Of a DNA stretch of 64,000 nt, positions 1-10,457 are shown piece after piece. This stretch comes from Talinum fruticosum (Eukaryota; Streptophyta; Magnoliopsida; Caryophyllales; Talinaceae), in the NCBI GenBank assembly GCA_021018815.1, contig JAITYX010000077.1, positions 2,084,501-2,148,500 on the forward strand, written 5' to 3'. Made by a program: the position numbers and the translations under genes. A model generated the notes under the pieces. The model was not told the origin of the DNA, did not search any database, and worked only from the letters and a program-made list of their open reading frames with translations. Within the stretch, counting starts at the first letter, position 1; the number at the start of each line of letters is the position of its first letter.

Positions 1-227
1 TACTCCATAATAGACTATGAGACTATTCGATAACTGAACAAACCGAAAATGACTCAAGTACACTATTTAATCATCATGTTCTGACCTCATCTATGATCAA
101 CTTCAGCTGATATGAATGCTCCAAGAAACAATTTTCATGGTTATAATGTCTTTGCTTTGGTCAAAGGCATATAGATTATGACCTAAACGTGTCCTCTTTT
201 CTTTTTTTTCCTTATTTCTTATTGCAG

Positions 228-368
228 TTTGAGGTTCCTGCTAAGAAGGTTGAAGAGTGCCATCCGAATAGGCCAACTAAGCCTCCTCCCGTTGCAAAAC
301 CACCGCCTAAAACACCCGCTGCAACAGAACCACGTACGGAGGATGATATGCCCGGCACTTCTGCTTAA
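228..368 (+). CDS. 3'-terminal coding exon of an unrecognised gene (partial)
   Basis: A T-rich tract ending in TTGCAG at 227 looks like a 3' splice site. It is followed by 46 codons and a TAA at 366-368. The translated tail is rich in proline, lysine and threonine (for example KPPPVAKPPPKTPA) and ends in an acidic stretch, EDDMPGTSA. Such a tail is probably disordered. The gene body lies left of the window, so I cannot name the family. The exon phase is inferred only from the open frame. The following ~250-330 bases look like its 3'UTR. Confidence 0.6.
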   Translation, partial: FEVPAKKVEECHPNRPTKPPPVAKPPPKTPAATEPRTEDDMPGTSA

Positions 369-700
369 TAGAGCAACTTATTTTGTTTAATGGGGCTCTT
401 TGACATAGTTGAAGTTCGCCAGTCGAGGAAAATAGATGCAGAATGCATCTTATTGCCGGGAAATTATTCTATTTTTTATCAGAGTTGTGACTAGGGCCTC
501 CCTTTTCCCCCTCTTTTTCCCTTGATATTCTTTCAAACGGCCTTTCTGATCAACTTTTTGTTCAGAGACAGAAAGACTGGATAGATGTTAACCTCCCGTT
601 CTTGTTGTTGTACTACTAATTAGAAAGAGAAAGAGAGGGTGCCAGTTGTGACTCTTGAAATTTCAATGACATACAATGCCTCGTACAAAAAATATTGGTG
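369..700 (+). other. probable 3'UTR of the upstream gene
   Basis: T-rich and pyrimidine-rich non-coding DNA follows the TAA stop directly. There is no strong plant polyadenylation signal, so the end point is approximate. Confidence 0.4.
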
Positions 701-779
701 AGCTTTGGTCTTTGATAGGATGACTAAATTTTTGAGCTGCTTAATGCTGCTTGCATTTTGATTTTCATGGCTGTTTCTG

Positions 780-949
780 CAAATTAATGGCATCATAACT
801 CTCCCTGCAACTGGAGTTGTCCTGAGAAGCGACATGCTTTCTGTTGTCAAAATACGTACTGCCTGCCTTCGGCTCAGAATTTTCGAATTGTCAGCACCAG
901 GGACACAGGATATATGTAAGATTAGGTCTTGGTAGCCGACGAACCCCAA
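780..949 (+). other. unassigned open stretch of balanced base composition
   Basis: A + strand frame stays open for about 55 codons to a TAG near 948. It includes GIITLPATGVVLRSDM and ends near CKIRSW. The opposite strand is also open for 124 codons over 620-994. Base composition is more even than in the AT-rich flanks. It could be a leftover exon, a long 3'UTR, or a non-coding RNA. I do not recognise the peptide on either strand. Confidence 0.25.
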
Positions 950-1019
950 TTTGGGGTTGTCGGTTGTAAGCCTGCCTTTTGGTGGAGGTAACACTTAGAG
1001 TTGAAAAAGTTTGATCTGG

Positions 1020-1600
1020 CATAATAAAACAAGTTGAATCCAAGATGATATTACTGAGAGAAACAATAAATTGATATAAACCAAACTGACTTGAAATTGA
1101 TAGGAATTGACTGTTTAGTGTAAAAGTTAAGTTATTTTAGATTTTGAGTAAATGAAATGTTGTATAGCCATGAAGTATGTATATTGAATTTCCCATTTCT
1201 AACACCAATGTTCAACAATAACCTTTAATAATTTTAATCAATTTTTAAATAGATTTTTCATATTCTTATAATTCTGTCAAAGAACACCCATAAGAAAATT
1301 GATTGATATTTATGAAATTATATGAAACTCAACAATGGAAAACCTATAAAATGATATTTCTGCATTCATCACCGCTATTAAGGTAAAAATAAATTTTTCT
1401 CGACTATTAATTGAAGATATCCTATAGTAATCTTCATAATTTTTATCAATTTTTTGAAGTTCTAAATTTTTTCTAACATTTTTAAACAAACAATAAATGT
1501 CACCGAGTTTTTTTTTTTTATCAGTTACGCCAATGTAAAAAATATTTTTGGTAAAAAAAAATGCATAAAAATGGCTTTAAAAAATGACTTCAAAATACAA
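1020..1600. other. AT-rich intergenic spacer upstream of TFB2
   Basis: No coding signal is visible. It consists of A/T runs and short low-complexity stretches. The promoter of the next gene should lie in its right part, but no convincing TATA box stands out. Confidence 0.5.
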
Positions 1601-1689
1601 AAATGAATTAAATTAAAATTCCTGCGTTCTCTCACCGAATTTCCCCATCCCCGAGTGCCCAAGAACGAAAGCAACCCCCCTCTCACTCT

Positions 1690-1798
1690 CCACTTCATCT
1701 CCATCACTCTGCCATAGCCATAGCTTGATCGATCGAACTGTCCGAGAGAGAGAGGGAGAGAGAGATTGGAATATTGAAGTGGAAAAGCAAGGAAAACA
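1690..1798 (+). promoter_or_regulatory. TFB2 5'UTR with CT/GA-rich leader
   Basis: The ATG at 1799 is preceded by a CT-rich then GA-rich tract (GA run about 1743-1766). This is a common plant leader or core-promoter composition. The exact transcription start cannot be seen. Confidence 0.4.
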
Positions 1799-4700
1799 AT
1801 GCCGCAAGTAAGGATTATAGCCAAGAATTTCATGGACATGGTGGCATCTTTGCCCGCCGTCAAGCTTGATAATCTCTACGCTAACCCCTTCATATGCGAA
1901 GCTATTCTCAGGTTTTCCCTATATCTTTGCTAACCCACATCCTCTTATTCGATTCTATGTCTTGAGTTTGCTTGAATTTCTTTCCTGGATTGAAGGCAAT
2001 TACGAATTCATTATGAGCTTCTGGAATTTTATGGATGGCCTTTGTAGATGATGCTAATCTTCCCCTGCTTTTTTTTTTTTTATAAATTTTTTTGCTTGGG
2101 GTGGGGAGGGGCGGGGGAAGCAAAAGGCAGAACTTTCTTGTTCAATTGTTGTAAAAGGAATCCTCAAAAGCATTAAGTTGATCAGAAGTGTTAATTATAA
2201 CCCTTATGACATTTGAGGTATGAAGCGTCAGAAGCTGGTAGAGCAACAATGTTAGTTATATGGCAAGATAGTTTCTTACTTGGGTTTGGATCTATGTAAT
2301 CATGTTTATAAAGGAAGAAGCTCGATTGGCGATGATATTGAATGAAAATGTCCTGAATTCATGATTAATCACAGCATATCTGTTCCATTTAAGTATCATG
2401 AGCTTGTGCAATCCCACAAGTTTGAGAAGCATATTTTCTAGTTTATAGGGCTGAACGCAAGAGCTAGTCGTACCATCACAATCCCTAGTTGATATTCTCC
2501 ATAGAACTTGAATTGCAGAAAATGAAATTATTTACTAATAATAATGTATGATATATATATATATATTTCAATCAAGCATAGTGGTGCTTGTTTAACTTAA
2601 CTAATTATGACTTGTATCTTCAAAACGTAAGGAACTTGCTTATCACGCAATACCGTGATGCAACTAGAAATAGGAAATATTCACATGTGAGAAGCCACTT
2701 GAAATCAAGATTATACCTGCGATTTATTCATTATGAACTTCTTTAATTTTTTTTTTTTTTGATAAGGAAAATGAACTTCTTTTTGTTGTTTCTTGTGGCT
2801 ATTTATTATTAACTCTATTGTTTATCATTTTGGTGCTATACACCTGTTATAGTTTAGCGAGTGTAATAATGTGTTTTAATTTTTGGACTCAGGTCCTTAC
2901 CCCCTTTGGCAAAGAAATATGTGTTACAGATGATGTACATTGATACTCCGGTATCTGCCAAGTCAATGGAAGAATGGGTACTTCCAGATGGACTATCTAA
3001 ACACAGAGTTGCTATTGATCGGTTGATTCAATTAAGGGTGTTTACTGAGACTGTTGATAGGTAAACTTCCTGGAGTCTAGAGTTTATTGTATGTTTATTT
3101 CACCCCCATTGAACTTTGAGTGAACACCTAAAGATACAAATTTTTTAAATTAAACTTAGTGAACAGCGCAAGATCTTCGTTGAACTCCCCTTTTGGACTT
3201 TATTGAATTTCATTTTGCCCTTTTCTTTTTCTTTTCTACTAGACTGGATCAGTTTTATTTTATCGTCTCCGATTTTTAATTCCAGTGCTTGCAAAGTATT
3301 AGATGAAGTGCATTTTGGACATGATCGTTCAACACATTCAAAATGTGGCTATGCATGTTAGCCTTTTGCTGATTGTATTGGCAGGAAAAAGGAAACCAGC
3401 TATGAAATGAATAAGACATTTCAGATTAACCTTCAGAAGCAGCTAGTATATGGGTAAGTTTGTTTGCTTGTGGTTTATTGATGCTTGTTTGTTGTCTCTT
3501 GGACTGCTGTACGAAGAATATACAGTCAAAACTAATGGTGCAATCTTGTCAATTGACTATTGCAGTGGAATACTACCAAGGGAACCTATGCCTCCTAATA
3601 TCGTGCCGCTGCCAAGTGTGGAAGAATTGGAGGCTTATGCCCTTGAACAATGGGAGGTGTGCTGTTATTTCCCTTTATTACGTGCCTGATGTACAATTCT
3701 CCTGAGATATGGTGGTCTATTGCCAGCTGTTGATTTTTTATGTGGTTATGTCTTGACCTTGTCTCACTGTCCCTTTTTGCCACTTGCCTTTCATCTTGGA
3801 GGCCAGTGTTTTCTGCTGCATCTTATCAGCTCTACCCAAGCAGAAAGATTAACAAACTTTAGTTCTTCGATGATGAAGGTTTTTCAGCGTGGACTTTTGA
3901 GTCAAAGGTACTTTCTATCTTTATGTTGTTTATCAGTATTATTGACAAACAAGGTGCTTTTTCTTTATTTTGAATGTCAAATATTAGTAATATTTGGCTC
4001 CTTAGTCTTCATATCATCCTAACTATCAAGCGAAGGGATTGCTTCCTCTTTATGCTGTCTTCTCTAATGACGTTCTTGCATTTTCTTGTATTATAGAGAG
4101 AAAGATGCTCCAAGGCTAACTGAGTATGGCTTCCAATTCCTGGTATGTGTCATGGAGATATTTGTTTTTTCAGAAGTTATTGTTAAGACTTTGTGTTAAT
4201 CTGCAAATGTGACAGCTGATGGATACAAATGCACAATTATGGTACATCATAAGAGAATATATTGCAAATGCTGAGGTAAGGACCTTCTTTCATATTATGC
4301 TTCAAGTTTCATTTGATCTGTAATGTATGAATGTGAAATAAACAGGTTTAAGACAACCCTTCATCCTGAGTTATTTACATTTTTTATTATATTATCTGGA
4401 AAAGAGTAGCATTTAGAATCTTGATATATATATGGAACTCCGGCCATCTATTTGTAAAAATCTAGATAGTCCGAGAAGCATTTGTCAGCTTGTAAATTGT
4501 TGGGATCAAAATTATAATGTCTGTGTTACACCTTCAGTTTCGATTAACAATCCTCCATGTATAGAGCATTCATGCATGTATACAGAATGTCCCTGTTAGC
4601 ATCTGACTGCCCCCTTTTGTGAAACTAGGAGTATGGTGTCATGCCACAGTTTGGGAAAGGGGTTTTGGGTGGGAGATTGTTTTCTCATCATGTTGTCTGG

Positions 4701-7634
4701 TGGACAAGGAGCTTGTCTTTTCCTCGGTTCTTTATGAACTATCTTCTGCTTACATGATGCTAAAGTCACCTGCTGCTTTTGCTGTAGGAAAGAGGTGTAG
4801 ATCCAGCTGATTTGATTTCCTTTTTGCTTGAGCTAAGTTTTCATGAGACAGGACAGGTACTCACACTTTAAAGTTTTTGAGTTGTCTCTACAATTTTTAT
4901 TGATTCTTCATGGTATGATATATCTGGAAGGTGTTCTGGAGTGGTTTGTATCTCTTCGTTGGATTATTTGTGAAGCTTTGAATTATGAGATCTCTTTGCT
5001 GATTGTTCCCAAAAACCTGGCGATATCATAGATTTACATAAATTATGGCTGCTTAATGTTGTTTGGTTTCTCATATGTTCTCTTGATGCTGTCTAGGCAT
5101 ATAATATTAACACATTGGATGAGGTTCAGAGAAACACAATCAAAGACCTTGCTGACTTGGGATTAGTCAAACTTCAGCAGGTCCTTAAACTAATCTATCT
5201 AATAAATATTTGAAAGTTTGTACCGAATATAGTTTTAATATGATTGTGGTGTTCCAGGGCAGGAAGGAGAGCTGGTTTATTCCGACAAAGTTGGCTACCA
5301 CTCTTTCTGTTAGCTTATCAGATACATCAACTAGGAAGCAGGTATTTTATCCAAAACTTCAAAATTCGTCATTTCTCACCCTTAGGAAGCAGCTTCTTTG
5401 ATAGCTCATGTGAAGGATTGGTTGCCCTTTGACCTCTACAAACCCTACTGAAGCAGGGTCTGTGGTCATTATTGTCGACGATTTGTTATTTTATTTTATT
5501 TTATTTCATTGTTGTAGTAGTTGTAGTTGTGGTAGAATTAGCTCGCACTCATCCATGGGGCACATATATCTGCAGCACGATATGTTTTCATCGTAAGTTG
5601 CCATATGATTTATGCCTTCCTTAATGTTGTTTATTTTTAAGTCTCTTCTGTGTCACAGTTGTCTTACCGACGGTGATTGATTTTGGATGCACTTTATCGT
5701 TTTATGTTATGATCCATCTAGAAGTGTTTCAGATTCCATTCTTGAAGATCCCTTATTAGTTGGTGTACTTCTTCACATAAAAGAAGTTTGCTCCCCCCTT
5801 TCTTCTTATTGATCCTTTAGAACATTGCCATTAGATTATAAGCATCCAGTTTAGGAGACAACTACCCTGGAGTGGGCTTCATATTAATTTGTTTACTACT
5901 TAGTATCAATTGTGCTAACTTTAAATATATTCTCTCTGATTTTTCTGTTGTGCACATGTGGTGTATTGTTAAGCTTTAATTATGTTTTCTTTCAGGGTTT
6001 TGTGGTTGTGGAAACAAACTTTAGGATGTATGCTTATTCCACCTCCAAGTTACATTGTGAAATTCTGCGTCTTTTTGCAAGGTATTCTTTAGTTTTTCCT
6101 GGTAATATCCTTGACTAAGTACTTCTATAACTCTGTTGCATGGTATGACCAAGATTCTTCTCAGAAGGATACACTATGGTACTTGTAAAGAACTTTAATG
6201 TTTCCATCATTTAATTTATTGTATGGGTGTGTTCTAAGAAATTTCGTTCCATGTTCGTATGCTTTCCTTGCGGGTTTTGTATTAATTTGCTCTTCTTCCT
6301 TGCTAATTTATTTATTTGGTTTTTGGCTTGGTAAATCTGTCCACACACTAAACCTACAGTCTAGGGAGAATCTGACCCTAGTAACTTGGTTTTCCTTGTG
6401 GAAATCAAGCACCCTACCATGAGGCTATTCCAAAGGGAAAAATACTGTGTGATTATTAGTGTTGAATGTGAGATATTTTCCTTTGTTCAACTCTTCATGC
6501 TGAAACTTCCTTGCTGTTATCATCAAGTGCATGCATTGTCGTTTTTATAAAGTGAAGCTGCTCCCTTCTCATTTGCAGGATAGAATATCAACTACCTAAC
6601 CTCATTGTAGGAGCGATGACTAAAGAAAGCTTATATAGTGCATTCGAAAATGGCATTACTTCAGAGCAGGCAAGATTTTACTCTTCTTATACTTATACTT
6701 TCTACTATCATCTCATCACCAGAATCCATTGCTTTCTTTCACTTGAAGATATACCCCTGAGATCTCTTGATTTACCTTTTGATTTCTCTCTAGAAAGGTT
6801 GCCATGGTCGAAACATCGGATAAGAAGTTCTCTCAAGTTGTATACTCTGATTTTTGAACTCGGGCCTTTAGATGTGTAGCAATCCAAATCTGTATGTTAC
6901 TTTTTCATTCCCCTGTTGTGACCTTCGTACCCTTTTGAAGAGCTGAGGAAAGAATTACATGAGTGAACCCCCCTTTTCTCTGTCTGAGAAGGGGGTTGTA
7001 AAAATAGCAATGGCTCTCGTATTCTCAATGATGATCTGTTGTTTTTTCCCCTTTTGATAGGGATATAAACTAGCATGAGTTTCTTTTTCTTACTCTTTTA
7101 TGTTTCTCTTTATTTTAAAGTGGGTGGGACTTAAATGGGTTCTTGGATATTTGCAGATAGTTTCATTTCTACAGCAAAATGCCCATCCGCGTGTAGCTGA
7201 GAGAGTACCAGCTGTTCCAGAAAATGTTACTGATCAGGTTTCCACGGGTTCTATCATTTTTGTATAAATAACTGGGCACTTGACTGTTCTCCCTCACAAT
7301 TTGCTGAATTTGTGACTCATGATTTCACAGATTAGGCTTTGGGAATCAGATCTAAACAGAGTTGAAATGACACCAGCTCAGCTCTATGATGAGTTCCCTT
7401 CAAAGGTGAAGATCAAAGTTTCATTAGGGCATTTGCCACCTATTTTCGCATTAGTTAGGCTCTTGTAATCTACAATATCCCCTTGTTATCCTGGTGTAGG
7501 ATCTATTTGAAGCTGCTTGTGATTATGCACGCGAGTATGGCGCTTTGCTTTATGAGGATTCGAAAAGGATGCGCCTTGTAGTAAAAGCTGAGATACATAA
7601 TGAAATGCGAGAGTATCTCCGGCGCCAGAAGTAG
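1799..7634 (+). CDS. TFB2: TFIIH subunit TFB2 (p52 / GTF2H4 homologue), complete
   Basis: Core subunit of the general transcription and repair factor TFIIH. It anchors and stimulates the XPB helicase and binds TFB5 through its C-terminus, in the nucleus. Coding exons: 1799-1911, 2893-3060, 3385-3453, 3566-3656, 3807-3907, 4097-4142, 4216-4275, 4788-4856, 5097-5180, 5258-5341, 5996-6081, 6579-6669, 7157-7237, 7331-7405, 7500-7634. They total 1353 nt, 450 aa plus stop, close to the ~450 aa of plant TFB2. Every junction keeps frame. Recognisable stretches are the N-terminus MPQVRIIAKNFMDMVASLPA, LPPLAKKYVLQMMYID, WVLPDGLSKH, LVYGGILPREPMPPN, the central IEYQLPNLIVGAMTKES and the C-terminal KRMRLVVKAEIHNEMREYLR. 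Intron 12 uses a GC donor. The gene appears intact and functional. Confidence 0.95.
6305..6440 (-). mobile_element. SINE-like tRNA-derived fragment in TFB2 intron 11
   Basis: Read on the minus strand, this stretch begins with an A-box-like TAGCCTCATGGTAGGG. A degenerate B-box-like GGGTCAGATTCTCC follows, and it ends in an A-rich tail (the T-rich stretch at 6305-6320 on +). This order matches plant tRNA-derived SINEs. I saw no clear target-site duplication, so an old or truncated copy is likely. Confidence 0.4.
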
Positions 7635-8300
7635 AGGAAATTACATGATTCTTTATATCATCAAAAGAGGGGGAGATACCATGATTCTCTATGAAAAAAA
7701 AAACACGGCTGAGAAATGGGTATGCACGATTTCAAGGAAGGAGAGGGGGCTGGAAAATCAGCCTCACTACATTTGTAGCGTTGACATTGCATATCTCCGG
7801 CCCCATTGAATGCTCACTAAGCATCGTAGACCAAGTTGACAATGGTATGCATCATACATGCCAAAAGGTGAGGTATAATACGTTTGAATGGAGGACCCTT
7901 TTGTATAAGAATTTCAGACTTTTCTCTTTTCCTTGATAACTGTTTTGTCAAAATTGGCTTGCCTCGGGATCAATTGATGGATTTCGATGGAAATTCTTAA
8001 GGTTTATGCTTATGCAAAGATTTTCCTTGGTGTCAAGAGCCAAGCAATGGCCCTCTGGTGATATTCCATGATCCTTTGGCATCATTTCTCGAAGGGTATA
8101 TACTGCGAGCATTTATTTTATTTTATTTTATTTTTGAAGCTTCTGGGTATGAAGCATTTGTTTCCATGGTTTGATAGCATGAGAGTTGGTTTTAAATATT
8201 GTATTGTGGGTTATGTAAGGTTGAGATTTGGCATACTCTGTATTTTTCTTTTTATAGGCCTCATGATATAAAGAATGTTATAAAATGCCAATTCTTCAGA
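7635..8300 (+). other. TFB2 3'UTR and downstream flank
   Basis: Non-coding sequence after the TFB2 stop, with T-rich tracts (8112-8135) and AATAAA-like words nearby. Several short chance ORFs are not protein-like. Confidence 0.4.
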
Positions 8301-9080
8301 GCTCCTAACTCTACTCATTTTGAGTTTCTGACTCTTCTGTATATTTGGAGTTTCTGACTCTACTATGCATTTTTTAAAGTAATCGGTCATGTTTCATTTA
8401 GTTGTAAGGAGGTGTAAGCAATTATTTGTAAAATTAGTTATAAATAGTTAATACATAAGAAGTTGGAAGTTTGTTTGTTAAATTTAAATGAAACAGAGTC
8501 TTTATTGTCATTGTTGTAAAACAACAATAATACTAGCAACTCCTACTCTGGGTACCTCTTGTACGGGATCTGGTTAATGTTGTAAAACCTAAACCACTAA
8601 TTGTAAGTTGGTCCCTTTTTTTATGTAAACATTAAAGAGACATAAGAAGCAGATTTATGCACAGTTTGAAATATTGCTGAAGCCACCTAATGTATAGTTA
8701 TGGGTCATTTAAGACTTAGTGGTTTTATTATCTTGATTATCTCTTAATGCAAAGTCAGCTTCAATTTGTTTTTTTAGTGGAGTTCTTAGAAATTAGAATC
8801 CGTCTCTTTGTTAGTAATTTTTATTCATGGGTAAGGTTGTTTACGTTTAAATGTCTCCAAACTCATAAAAACCGGACCTATAATGGGAGGAGTTGTGATT
8901 GTTTAGCTGCTATAAACATCGATGAGATTCATAGGTGCAAATTGCTTCTTTTTTTTTTTTGTTTGTGCAAATGTGACAAAAAGGAAATATTAAACTGCCA
9001 AAGAGGGGGCAAAAAGGAAATATAACCGCAGAGTATATATCGTTCATCAGTAATCCATTTAGATTTCAGTTTCTCTTAGC
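8300..9080. other. intergenic spacer between TFB2 and the tRNA gene
   Basis: AT-rich, with short direct repeats such as GAGTTTCTGACTCT near 8322 and 8349. No gene is visible. Confidence 0.5.
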
Positions 9081-9084
9081 AAAA
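9081..9084 (-). terminator. Pol III oligo-T terminator of tRNA-Val
   Basis: Four A's on + (TTTT on the transcribed strand) lie about 16 nt beyond the tRNA 3' end, fitting a short Pol III terminator. Confidence 0.7.
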
Positions 9085-9100
9085 CAAATTATAAACCTTA

Positions 9101-9173
9101 TGTTGCTGCCCAGGATCGAACTGGGGACCTTTAGTGTGTAAGACTAACGTGATAACCACTACACCACAGCAAC
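9101..9173 (-). tRNA. tRNA-Val(UAC): tRNA-Val (anticodon UAC)
   Basis: The minus strand folds into a complete cloverleaf without an intron. The acceptor stem GTTGCTG/CAGCAAC pairs 7 of 7, and the discriminator base is A. The D arm holds the A box (GTGTAGTGGTT). The anticodon stem TTAGT/ACTAA encloses the loop CTTACAC, giving anticodon TAC, which reads GUA valine codons. The T stem CCCAG/CTGGG encloses TTCGATC, and the B box is GTTCGATCC. CCA is not encoded, as expected for a nuclear gene. All features suggest an active cytosolic tRNA. Confidence 0.95.
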
Positions 9174-9179
9174 CCATTG

Positions 9180-10020
9180 ATCTTCTTCCGTTTTAAGAAA
9201 ATGTTTATTAGACGTTCGTAGAAAATAATGAATGCCAAAAACTCGAATCATATACGGATCAAATTTGAATCATATAGCACAAAATTTGTCTCTCACGCAT
9301 AATTTCACATTGACATTGCATATTATTGTCATATATTCCTAACATCTTCGCTACAAACGCCCAATTTTATAGTCTAAACATATACTGATTAATAATTAAT
9401 AAAGATATGTATGTGTTATGACATGAGAAGACATAACCTATTCATTTTTACTCTTTTATGTTGTTAAATAAATATATTTTATAATTCTAAATGACATATT
9501 GATGCTTAATTTATAAATTTTATTCTTATCAATTACTTTTTTTCCTCTCTTTTTTATTGATTTTTTCATTTTGACGAAGGACCTGTTCAAAATTACATAA
9601 AAATTATCATATATTTTTGTTTTCTCGTTCATTATGTTCGTTTCTATTCATTTTTATTCATTTATACTGCTTTCTATTTGTTTCTGTTTCCATTTCTATT
9701 TGTGTGGTTTTTTAATGTAAATTCTAACGACCCTAAAACCTAAACCTCAAGATAAGTTAATCTTTTAACAGAAATTTTAACATAAAGTTTACAATTTTTT
9801 TATATTCCTTTGTATACCAAAAATGAAGCATTACAAAAAATAACTGAGTATTATAAAAAGATAGGAATATTAGTATAAATTAAAATCCTGACATCCCTCA
9901 GCGTCAGAAGAAGATAACACAAAAACTGGCACGAGATTAGAAGCTCCGAACCATCAATTAATTATAGACACAAACTGTACATTAGGTATAAATTAAAATC
10001 CTGATATCCAAGTAGCAACC
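9180..10020. other. AT-rich intergenic DNA with an A-rich quasi-periodic block
   Basis: No gene. At about 9600-9710 there is a TTCATT/GTTCGTTTC-type block. Its reverse complement resembles the blocks at 16800-17010 and 45440-45570 (words AACGAACATA and CGAATAAAAA). Confidence 0.45.
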
Positions 10021-10021
10021 A

Positions 10022-10457
10022 TTACAAAAATCCACAGGAAAAGATCATCCAAGAAAAAAGCAGAGGAATAAGAGAAGAAGAGAGGAATCGAGTTAATTTG
10101 TACGATTTTTCTGAATGCCAAAGCTGTACAAGGATCATGTACATATTTACCCTACATACAAATTTTGGAAACCCCATAAAATTAAAAACCACTCCCACTA
10201 CCTTCATCATCTCTTGCCTATAATAATGCAGGCAGGGATCCTCTTTTTTTTTTTTTTTTTTTCCTTCACATCAACATGATCAGAAGCGAAAATTTTAAAA
10301 GGGATTTGCACTTCTAATAACTAAAAATCTAAAAACCAGACCTAAGAGGACAATCAAATCCTTAATCTGAGGCTGATTGAGCTATGCAGTCAAGAGGGAC
10401 TGCTTTTTCCTGGGTTCTTGGACTTTGGAGTAGAGTGGATCACCCACCTTCACCTCC
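10022..10457 (-). other. 3'UTR of the AIRP2-like gene
   Basis: Non-coding sequence directly downstream, on the minus strand, of the RING gene stop. It contains an 18-20 base T run on + near 10243-10262. The 3' boundary is not defined. Confidence 0.45.

Noticed and set aside
6616..6879. 87-codon + ORF
   Set aside because: It is TFB2 exon 12 read past its GC donor into the intron.
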